64,000 nucleotides of DNA from Alloteropsis semialata (taxonomy: Eukaryota; Streptophyta; Magnoliopsida; Poales; Poaceae), in assembly GCA_004135705.1 (NCBI GenBank), contig CM014272.1, positions 51,056,435-51,120,434 on the forward strand, written 5' to 3'. Shown piece by piece: positions 54,978-64,000 of this stretch. The number at the start of each line of letters is the position of its first letter. Within the stretch, counting starts at the first letter, position 1. The notes under the pieces were generated by a model that was not told where the DNA came from, did not search any database, and saw only the letters and a program-made list of their open reading frames with translations. Position numbers and translations under genes: made by a program.

Positions 54978-56462
54978 ATCATGCCATCTTTGGTAGTTGA
55001 GGAACGGAAAGGCCTTGATTGAAGTCATCTTAACTCTTCTGTTAAGTAACTTGGGTTTTTGATAATTTTTGAAAACTTAACCTTACTTAGCTCCTCTAAT
55101 GATTCTCTCGAATTGCTCAATGTGTATAGTTCCTCACCAAAGCATTTATCTGTCTCCTTCCACCCTTCTTCTAAATGGCTTACGTGGAACTCAAGGGAGG
55201 AGCAAAGATAAGGCATACTTGTATCACATATATTGCAAAGTCAAAGAGCAGATCCATGAAGAACACATTCTGATCAAGATGTGCATGTGTGTAGACAAAT
55301 GGAATGGCTACTCCTTTTGTATGATCTCCTTCCTCTTGAATTTATTTTGAGAACATGGCTATATTATTTATTTTTTCATGATACTTTGGCCTTCATGTGC
55401 CCACATTTTTTTCTCTTTTTTTATGATTGGACTTTCATGTGTGTTGCTAACTTCCAATGTAGAAGTTTAGCATGTGTATGTGGGATGTACGTGATCTTGA
55501 TCATGAAAGCATGAAAAGAACCTTGCAAGGATCACAACAATTTGACAAAGCTCAGAGTGATAACAAGCAGCATATGTGTATGGGTTCTACAAATTTGAAT
55601 AACATATGGCTTTGGTAGGAACAAGTCATCACTGAGGAGCTTTATAAGGTTATTGATTTTAAATTTTGCAAGAAAAACATCCCAAGTACTTTATATAGAA
55701 AGAGAAAGATTTCTTTCATCATACCATAACTCATTCATCAACCACTTAGACAAACATGTTTCACTAAAGATATATATTCACAAGTAGCAGGCGTATGTGC
55801 AAGAAATAAAGTATATGCAAGCCAATCAAGGATGGACATGTAAACCAAAGGAGCTTCCAAATTCAATTTAGTTTGAGTTTAATTTCAATGATCATCAGAA
55901 GATAGGATTGAATTAAGCTCACAACCAGAGAGGATGGGGGATGGGATGTGCAAACCATCGCTCTGGACGAGAATGTGGGAAAGAGGTGCCAAAAGGCGTT
56001 CGGTTGACCTTGGTGATCGGCCGATCCCTTCTGGGCCCTGTCTATCTTGATCTTTCTTGTGTCGGCCCATGCGATGTTGTGCAACCTGTCTGTCAGTGGT
56101 CTCGAACATGTGCACGTTAGAAAACTAGAGAGACCCCCACACTTGATCTTGTACCCACATTTATTCATACATGCTGGAAACAGAACAATGGCTCTTTTGT
56201 TTTAAAGACCAGGAGCCATATTGAATTCAAATATTTATTTATTTTTAGTTATGCAAATTTTTATGGAACATATTTTTAGAGCAAGATGCAAGAACTAGCA
56301 TCAATTGAAAACCAAGATAAAATTGTATATGCATGGAACTTGTTGTGAAATACTTTCTGTCCTCCCCCACACTTACATTTTTTGTGTCGTGAGCCACCAA
56401 AAATCAAGTGCCTTGGCTTCCTTCGAAATTTGTTCCATGATCAAAACATACCAAGGTGTTAC
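54978..56462 (-). repeat. Diverged copy A of an LTR-element interior
   Basis: About 55020-56300 aligns in order, with substantial divergence, to 58157-59500: AACTTGGGTTTT, CACATATATTGCAAAGTCAA, ATCAAGATGTGCATGTGTGT, GCGATGTTGTGCAAC, CACACTTGATCTTGTA. No protein domain is seen. The left end is cut by the Tat 3' LTR. Confidence 0.65.
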
Positions 56463-58046
56463 TGTTGATGTAGCTCCATGTTGGCATTTTATACAACCAC
56501 AGATAAATCCACAAATGTACGGATGTCGATGGAACGTGTGTGTACTAGTGAAGAGTTAAGAACGACCAAGGACAAGAGAAGAAATGCAAGTGCAGAGGAT
56601 AGAGAGGGTACCTCGGGGTTCTGGATAGCAAAAGGATAGATCAGACTCATATTATAGTGTTTGCTTCGGGATGCTCAACCGTCCTAGCCTCAGAAAGGGA
56701 TGAGAAGGGGACTATGCAAGCCAAGCAAGGGTCCTACTATACTCTAGTGCTGCTCGCGTGGAGGACTATGTAGGCCGTCAGGCCATCAATATTTGGGGCT
56801 ACCACTACAAATCCATGGCACTAGGCACACTCCAAGGTATTCGCAAGACTAGCCACCACGTCTATTCTATTAAACACTATCCTAGCTTCATGAGTACTAA
56901 GATACTTATCACAATGATGAGCCCATAAGCAAATATAATAAAACTGAACTTTATTGAATCATAATTCCAAAATTACCAAAGCAGATCCAGCTGTACTCGA
57001 AGAGAGCCACATCCGCCAAGGTACAAGAAGAAGAGAGGAAGGCGACATCCCCGACTTCTCCCAGACTCTTGCCTCACCCCTCAACTATTTACTCTAAACA
57101 CTACATTTAATCTGGCCTTTGAGCTCCGCTTCTCTCTGTTGAATGAGAGGGTGCAGCCCTCTCTTTATAGTGGAGGATATGACTTGGGGGAGTGAAGATG
57201 CTCTTTGGATCTAAGGGAATATTCTTCCTTCAACTCCTCTCCTCCTCACACATGGCTAGAACTGACCTCCCAGGGTCGGTTGTGCCAAAAACTCACGCGC
57301 AAAGGCTCCTGGAGGGCAGTGGGCGAAGAACTGGCCCAAAACCGGCTTCCACATGCGTGGACCGGAGGAAAACCGGTCACAGACCGCGCCCTCGTCTCTG
57401 CTGGGAACGTTGGTGGAAGAAAACCAGAGAAAACCGAAGAAAGACTAAGAAAATCGGTCAGTTTTCTCTCTCCCGCGCATGACCCGCGCCTCATCCTCTC
57501 ATGGCGCGCCACGTAAGCCAGCCCTGGTAGGCTCCCGCGCATGCGCGGAGCGCGCCCGTGTGGATATTATCCACCTGGACCGTGTGAAGCTGGGCCACCG
57601 CCTGAGCCTTGGCTGGACCTTGGCTGCTTGCTACGGCCACTGGGCCAGCCGGCACTTGGGCTAGGCGCCTGCTGGTCTGCTGGGCCAGTTTGACTGGGCT
57701 GCGCAGCGCTGACATCAGCATGACATCAGCGCTGCTTATTAATTCGTAATTTCTTTATCTTTTATTCTGAGATCCAAATTTGATAAACAATATATCCATT
57801 TCGATTGTCTCGACGAGCTCTACACAATGGTGCATTCCAATTGGGAATTTGAGATAATTTTTGATAATGATATATTTGGATCCATCTCAAACCCTTAGTA
57901 TCATTTTGGACATTTCCAGCGAGACAAGTCAAAACACCAACACTCGTGGAATTCATTAGTATTAAAACCTATCACTATGTTTGATGTTTATATTTGATAT
58001 TTTTTTGTAGGAATTGATGGCCAAAAGTGGTACATAAAGACTATCA
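56463..58046 (-). repeat. LTR of an unclassified Gypsy-like element (minus orientation)
   Basis: On the plus strand it runs TGTTGATGTAGC ... AAAGACTATCA. On the right, a minus-strand polypurine tract (AGTGTAGGGGAGCTTGC) precedes it in element sense. A minus-strand TATA box (CACTATAAAGAGAGG) is at about 57173-57159. A GC-rich stretch (57240-57730) holds the many short open frames seen here; none resembles a protein. Ends are inferred from TG/CA and the tract. Confidence 0.6.
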
Positions 58047-59700
58047 GCAAGCTCCCCTACACTTAGACTTTACTCATCCTCGAGTAAAGTTTAAGGACCA
58101 AGGTGGAAACTATGACTCCTTCTGAAATGAAGCTAGCATATAAATTATTCCAAGACATACCTCTACTCTTCTGGCAAGCAACTTGGGTTTTGATAGATTT
58201 TCAAAAACATAACCCGACCTAGATCCTCAAGTGATTCTCTCGAATCGTTCAATATGTATGATTCCTCACAAAAGAATGAATTTGCTTCTCTTCACCCTAC
58301 TTCTAACAGGTTTATATGGAGCTTAAAGTTGGGGTAAAGATAAGCATACTAGTATCACATATATTGCAAAGTCAAAGAGCGGATCCAAAAAAAAACTATT
58401 CATACAATCTGATCAAGATGTGCATGTGTGTGGAAAAATGGGAGGTGTATGAGAACTCCTTTTGTATGATCTTTCTTCTTTTAATTTATTTTGAGAGCAT
58501 GGCTATTTTTTCACTCTTATTTTGTCTTTTTTCATGCTCAATGCTTTTATGAGCATGTTTTTTCATACCTCATGCCTTTGCAAAGATAATTTGGAGAGAG
58601 ATTCATAAAACATATGGAGCATTTATTTGGTGAATGAATGAATATTGCTAACTTCTAGAGTAGAAGTTTAGCAGCTGACGGTGATGTGTATGTGATCTTG
58701 ATCAAGAAAGCATGAAAGAATATCTTACAAGAGTCACAACAATTTGACAAAGCTCAATGAAATAACAAGCAGCATATGTATAAGGTTTTAATGTGAGCAA
58801 CATATGGCTTTGGTAGGAATAAGGCATCACTTGAGGAGCTTTGTAAGGCTATCATTTTTAACAAGATTTTGCAAGAAAAAACTTCCCGAGTACTTTATAC
58901 AGGAGCAAGATTCCTCTTACTATACAATATCGCATTCGTCAACCATTTAGATAGCATGCTTTCCTAAAGATATATGTTCTCAAGTAATAGGTAAATGTGC
59001 AAGAAATAAAGAATATGCAGCCAATCAAGGATGAACATATAAGCCAAAGGAGCATCAAGTTTCATTTGAGTTTAATTTTAATGATCATCTTAAGATTATT
59101 TTAAACTTATGAATGAGAGAGCGTGACGGATTGGCATGCAAACCATCGCATTAGATGAAATGGGAGACATGGTGTGCCAGAGGACCTTCGGTTGACAAGG
59201 AATTTGTTCAAACCCCTCCGGTGCCAAACTGTTGTGATCGTTTTCTTGCGTGACCATGCGATGTTGTGCAACGTAGTTATGGGATGGTCTTGACTATGTG
59301 CATGTCAAGAAGCCCTAGAGACCCCACACTTGATCTTGTATCTGCATTTATCCAAAACAAGGTGGAAACGAAACGACGACTCCATTGGCCTTAGGAACCA
59401 GAGAGTTTGATCTCTATTGAAATATTTTTGGTGTTTTTATATTATGCAATTTTTTATGGATTTATTATTTTTTTCATGGCAAATAAATATTGCAAGGTAA
59501 CTTAGCAAGGAGATTAAAGGAGAATAAATGCGCAAAGTGTTTTGGATACTTCCCTAGCCAAATTTCCAAACTTCGATCTTGCAAGCGAATGCGGGATTTG
59601 AGATTAAGGGTGCCAACTGATTTCTCCATTGTTCATCTTGCTTCAGTGTGCAAATTTCTTCCATGTGACTAAGGGTGTCGCATGTTGGAGTCATGTTCGC
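58047..59700 (-). repeat. Diverged copy B of the same interior, adjoining the LTR
   Basis: It begins with the polypurine tract and an ACTTTACTCGAGGATGAGTA word (minus strand), then the block homologous to 55020-56300. It has no coding capacity. Confidence 0.6.
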
Positions 59701-61100
59701 CGTGCTTTAGTCATCATTTCATCCCTGCAAAAAGTTAGTGGACAACGAATACCCGAAGGACTATAAAGAATTTTGAAAATAAATCATTATTGCCATCCGG
59801 TTAGTTGTTCACATCAACGCATAAAAAAGGAATTGGTCCTTAACATCCTAAAGCGTAAATCCTATTTTCCATTGTTTTAGTATTTATTTTCAAGCATTCT
59901 ATTTTTTCAAATTTTATTTTCACCACTTTTAAATTTTTTCAAATTTTATTTTCACCACTTTTAAAGCATGACTCAGACAAGGCTGAATTTCATCAACATG
60001 ATCAAGACGTGGTTTGCAATATACTCACAGTGAACCTTTGAAAGGTGATGTACCTCATTGTATGTTGTGCAAAATTTGTTGCATCGCATCCAATGCCTTG
60101 GTTTACCTCCAATTTGAATCAAGCTTGCCGACTTCCCTGCTCAAATTTGAAAATTTTCCTGCAATGTGTTGCAGCCACTTGACACATTTCATATTCTTCC
60201 TCTCTAGGTTGATGCCAAGCAGGGCCTATACACCCAATGCAACAAAGACAATATTTATTCAGTTGGTCTTCACACCACTTTATCATGAATCAAAAAATTA
60301 AAGATCAAATGTTAATTCATATTGATCCCATGCAGAACTCAACTAGATCACACTAAAGGATGCCTCGTCTTCTGCATCGTTGGTGCACAAGGATGGGGTT
60401 AGATAGTGGCAAAACAAAGAATTTTAGAATATACAATATCAAAATTCAAATAGCACATTTATAATATATATTCATAGAGAGCCAACACATATCCAAGGGA
60501 GTGTTCTCAATTTCATCATTAACTTTACAGAAAAGTACAGGGACTAGATATCTCTCTCAATATAGATATTCAGCCACAAAATCAGTCAAATTTAGAGTGA
60601 ATACCCTCATGATGCCTCGTTATATAAATAAACTGAATACCCAGCAAACAAAACAGATCATGGACTGTAAAAAGTACATAACCTGATAAAAAGCCGATCG
60701 GCAAAATTTCATAGCTTAAAACCCAATCACAAATTAAACAAAAGACAGCCCACAAGCACTAAAAAAGGTAAACAATAAATCCACGAATAGAAATAGCAAG
60801 AACTAAGACCCAACTACAAACAACTATTAGTGCATATAACACACAATATTCAGCACATATAAACAAGACCAATATGTGAATTTAATTTGAAAACGAACAT
60901 GGGTAATTGAATTGAACCAAAAGTCTTAATGAACTATAAGAGCATAATCTTATAGCATATAATTGCACATTAAAAACAAAAATATATTATAATTCAGTTG
61001 AAGATGACTGTAAATGTTGTTAGCTATTATCATATTTTCTTTAATTTAGTGGAAAATTCATCATTAGTGCTGAGCAAGTGAAAATATATCAAATGATGAA
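59701..61100. other. AT-rich intergenic; no gene seen
   Basis: Apart from the 32-bp tandem duplication at 59901-59964, no feature is recognisable. Short open frames are in line with chance in AT-rich DNA. Confidence 0.5.
59901..59964 (+). repeat. 32-bp tandem duplication
   Basis: ATTTTTTCAAATTTTATTTT and the following 12 bases occur twice in a row (59901 and 59933). Confidence 0.85.
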
Positions 61101-61129
61101 GCACTTACACAACAAATGAACTTCAAATG

Positions 61130-61520
61130 ATAAATCATCATATTTCTCATCTATTTTTGACTGTCCCTTTAGCCAAGATTGTTGCCTTTTCCTAGATATC
61201 ATCCATTGCGACACCTCCTTAGCTCCACAAGTTATGTTTATAAATGCCAGGGAGAAGTTTGGATCTGTGATCTTCAGGGAGGTGGTGATTACGGCCACTT
61301 GGGCAATCTGGTGTCATCGCAACAGCATCATCTTTGATGGAGGTTCTCTTTATTTTGCTCGATGGAGGAGTTGTTTTTTTACAGAACTTGAAATGGTCAC
61401 TTTATGGGTCCCTTTAAAAGAGAATATTAGTATTTGTCTGAGTAGTCTCCTGTAAATTCTTCTCTTTTCTTTGGGCCTATGGCCCTGTAAACTGTACATT
61501 ACTCCTAAAAAGACAAATGA
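61130..61520 (+). mobile_element. 3' end of an L1-type LINE (zf-RVT region)
   Basis: The plus strand reads FDCPFSQDCC, then INAREKFGSVIFREVVITAT, WAIWCHRNSIIFDGGSLYFA, RWRSCFFTELEMV. This matches the C-terminal zinc-knuckle region of plant LINE reverse transcriptases (C-PFS--CW ... FREVVI ... IW-RN--IFD). The RT itself is absent, as usual for 5'-truncated LINE copies. No clean poly(A) tail or TSD could be fixed. Confidence 0.72.
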
Positions 61521-62298
61521 ACTTAAATATAAAAAGTTTAAAAGGTGTGCAACAAAATTATGAATAAAATGGCAACCCAACCCTCAGGAAGAACCCAAAA
61601 TTAAGCTTGAAAATCATGCACATAGCCACATACAAACTTAAATTAAAAAGGAAAAAAATCAAGCCCAACTATTCTAGGACAAAGCATTACAGGATAGCAG
61701 GAGCAGTCAATCCATGAGACAACACCACCAAAAAAATTCTTCCCCAGTCATAAATCCAAAAGAATCTAATGGTCTATGTATTCAAACTAGTCACCAGTTC
61801 GAACGCAATAAGTGAACACAAAAAACATCACACAGATGGCAATTAAACGGCTACAGTTTAGATAGATTTAATTTCCATTAAATCAATTGACAGATAAATA
61901 GCAAATCTCAATTTGTATATTAATAATGTAGGCAGCAAGTAGCTGATTAATTATTGTTACCCCATGTTATTTTCTAATCTTGTTGATAAAACAACCATCT
62001 TTATTTTTATGTAGTGTAGTGATACATGTTAAAGTTGCCAAAGAAAGAATAATAACATACTACAAATTTGCAATTGGAACAAACAAGTTTAACATGCATG
62101 CATGAAACAAAAACCAGTTCACGGTTTTTTTCCTTTCATTTATTTCCATTTCAGTTGGGAACAAGAATAAAAGAGGAAACATGTGTCAAACCTCTAACCA
62201 TTAACCCTTATGATTATATCGAGCATTTAAGTACATACAGTGTAAGAAGTGTAAGGCATTAAGATCCGATCACTGAATTTTTATAGCATCCCCATTTG
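61521..62298. other. AT-rich intergenic; nothing recognised
   Basis: No coding, RNA or repeat signal beyond base composition. Confidence 0.45.
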
Positions 62299-62299
<1 letters not shown>

Positions 62300-62375
<76 letters not shown>

Positions 62376-62393
62376 ACACACGCACGCACACAC
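62300..62393 (+). repeat. (AC)n microsatellite
   Basis: About 37 uninterrupted AC units (62300-62374), then a decayed tail with ACGC variants to 62393. Confidence 0.95.
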
Positions 62394-63248
62394 GGAGTAG
62401 ATCTTCTAGGAGTGGGCAAGAATCTTGCTGCCTAAAAGAATGTTCTATGGTCTAATATATTCTGAAAGAATATACCACAGCCGATGCTTAGGTCTCCACT
62501 ACCCTGTGCTTGAACAATTTTTAATTGACATAGAGTGGTGCAAACCAAACTCAATTATTTCCAAAAAATTTACTCGGAAGAACATAAGTAAGTAATTATC
62601 ATAAGATGTAGACCTCTAAGTGGATATGATATTGAATATCCGGATTTAGATACAAACTATTTATTTAGTATAAGAACGAACATTTCAGATGGACAGAAAA
62701 TATCATCCCCATTTTCACCCCTACCAGACAATATGTGGTTGTGTCCACCGACACAAACCAGCATTCACATTCAACAGCAGAGTAGGCAATTGAGCTCCTC
62801 GGGTGAGCTCAATTAACGGCACACTTGTTCGCTAGCTATCAGACCATTGCCTTGCAGCAGCAGACTCCCAATCTGTGACACAATCTGCTCCAGTACTGGG
62901 CAATTCTTTTCAATACAGGTTACCATGGTGACCAAATAGAATTGAAACTGTAGCCACAACTGCTTGTAGGGCAATCTCTACAGACATTGCCTAAGAAAAA
63001 AATTAAACAAGACAAGTAGAAAATATTTTAGGGAAATGAACATCCAGGATCATGACTGAATCATTAATACAAACCAACGAGAACAACAACGAAGTCCATA
63101 TTTAAGGAACAACCAAAAGCCCCATAAGGGATCATAGTGTATATTATTGAGGATAGGAGTTCACAGCAACACAACCAAATTGGAGACGACCTTGGGACTT
63201 AGCCCATTTGTAGCGTATGAATAGATCAGATACATTGAGTAACTCATC
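62394..63248 (-). other. 3' flank / probable 3' UTR of the Alfin-like gene
   Basis: No exon is assigned. A 37-codon minus-strand open stretch at about 62925-62812 (MVTCIEKNCPVLEQ...) is unassigned and too short to call. Confidence 0.35.
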
Positions 63249-63624
63249 TTAAGCATGCCCGCTCTTGTCACTTAAGCACTCAGGGCACTCATAGTGCTTC
63301 ATGTTATCTGCCTGATTGGCCGTAATCTTCACACATTTGCCGTGGTACCACTCTTTGCAAACATCACAACAGATCCAGAATGCGTTTGCATGGTAGTGGC
63401 CATCACAAATTGAGCACATGATCTGATCAATACAAGCTTCATCCTTTGCATTGGGAATGGGGAATCAGTTTATGTTAGTTTGAACATATTAACAGGTTGG
63501 TTTGCATTTTTTAAAATTTGACTAAAAGTAATGTACCTTTTGAAGTAGGCGGTGATAAGTGTTGCTATGAAGGAATGCTTCATGCACTGTTTGCAGACTG
63601 TTCATCATACTAAACAAGCGATCG
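63249..63624 (-). CDS. Alfin1-like PHD-finger protein, C-terminal two exons (continues beyond the window)
   Basis: Exons are 63624-63537 (acceptor GGCAG|CGATCG, donor AAAAG|GTACAT) and 63443-63249 (acceptor CAAAG|GATGAA, stop TAA at 63251-63249). The first encodes DRLFSMMNSLQTVHEAFLHS, the end of the Alfin N-terminal domain. The second encodes a complete C4HC3 PHD finger: CSIC, then FWICCDVC, EWYHGKCVKI, HYECPEC. Alfin-like proteins are nuclear and their PHD fingers bind histone H3 trimethylated at K4 (family knowledge). The linker between the two domains is unusually short. Where other family members read DEFW, this one reads NAFW. The rest of the N-terminal domain must lie upstream, past 64000. 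Confidence 0.85.
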
Positions 63625-64000
63625 CTGCCATACAATGAGCAAATGTTGCATCAGAAATAGGTTTCAGCTGATGTTTTCACACAAACTTGTCATCAAATTA
63701 TAATGAAACATTCCGAACTGTACCCTAAACCTAAAACTATAAAAAGCTTCACTAATCTTTCAATGGAAGGCAACAATGACATGATGTAGCTGAAAGGAGT
63801 AAATTATAAGCGTTTTGAAGGAACAAAATAATCAATTCAACTAAGATTAATTTGAATTTAGTATATTTTTCAGAATAAATATATATATATATATATGATT
63901 CTACAGAGAAGACATATATATATCATGTACAAGAATATTAAAAAATGTCATCATGCATCATTGTAGTATGAATTGAATTTTACCCAGACACATTGATCTA
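63625..64000 (-). other. Intron of the Alfin-like gene
   Basis: AT-rich sequence without coding similarity lies upstream of the 63624 exon. It includes a (TA)n run at about 63877-63896. Confidence 0.5.

Noticed and set aside
57192..57721. Cluster of 61-103-codon open frames on both strands
   Set aside because: GC-rich part of an LTR with frames open on both strands; no similarity to a protein family.
62812..62925. 37-codon minus-strand open frame in the Alfin-like 3' flank
   Set aside because: Too short, no recognised family, no splice or promoter support; noted only as unassigned.
1..64000. A bacterial or phage-type defence or biosynthetic system
   Set aside because: All recognisable content is plant gene exons and eukaryotic transposable elements; nothing suggests operons or prokaryotic genes.

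Overview
The window is nuclear DNA from a grass (Poaceae). Three things suggest this: spliced plant genes, chromovirus/Tat/Athila-type Gypsy and Angela/RIRE1-like Copia LTR retrotransposons, and Tourist-, CACTA- and hAT-type small elements of kinds common in grasses. The species cannot be named from the sequence alone. Two host genes can be supported. The rest is nested transposable elements, many of which can be bounded to the base by target-site duplications (TSDs).

Gene 1 (3.57-18.82 kb, minus strand) is an isoflavone-reductase-like NAD(P)H reductase. Its four exons (18821-18492, 17299-17059, 4304-4101, 3735-3572) have correct GT/AG borders and matching phases and give an uninterrupted 312-residue protein. 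Intron 2 is 12.75 kb because a Copia element (TSD TGAAC) landed in an intron of about 0.43 kb. That Copia was then rebuilt by a young non-autonomous Gypsy-like element (7117-11138, TSD TTCAC), a truncated Athila-like Gypsy fragment carrying an hAT element (14562-15126, TSD CCACTGGG), and a CACTA-type element at its edge (16411-16996). The 3' flank holds a fold-back MITE with a Tourist MITE inside it, a CACTA transposase relic, and the 3' end of another repeat-rich LTR element running off the left edge.

19.0-32.4 kb is a Del/Tekay-type chromovirus (outer TSD TATAT) with three LTR copies and a single undetermined base. It sits 214 bp upstream of the gene 1 start codon in the same orientation. 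32.4-33.4 kb is the displaced upstream flank of gene 1.

33.4-36.9 kb is a truncated Copia holding a solo LTR (34543-35855, TSD AACTC). 36.9-55.0 kb is a 5'-truncated Tat-lineage Gypsy with decayed RT, RNase H and integrase on the plus strand and a long antisense gene between pol and the 3' LTR. That antisense gene is split by a solo LTR (42369-43622) and by an 8.9-kb non-autonomous LTR element (44118-53057, TSD ACCCA). 55.0-59.6 kb is an LTR flanked by diverged direct repeats. A LINE 3' end (61.1-61.5 kb) and an (AC)n microsatellite follow.

Gene 2 (63.25 kb to beyond the right edge, minus strand) is the 3' end of an Alfin1-like PHD-finger protein, a predicted chromatin reader.

There is no operon-like or pathway organisation. 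The biological interest is how an apparently intact gene persists with its promoter and an intron invaded by layered retrotransposons, and the antisense gene carried by the Tat element.
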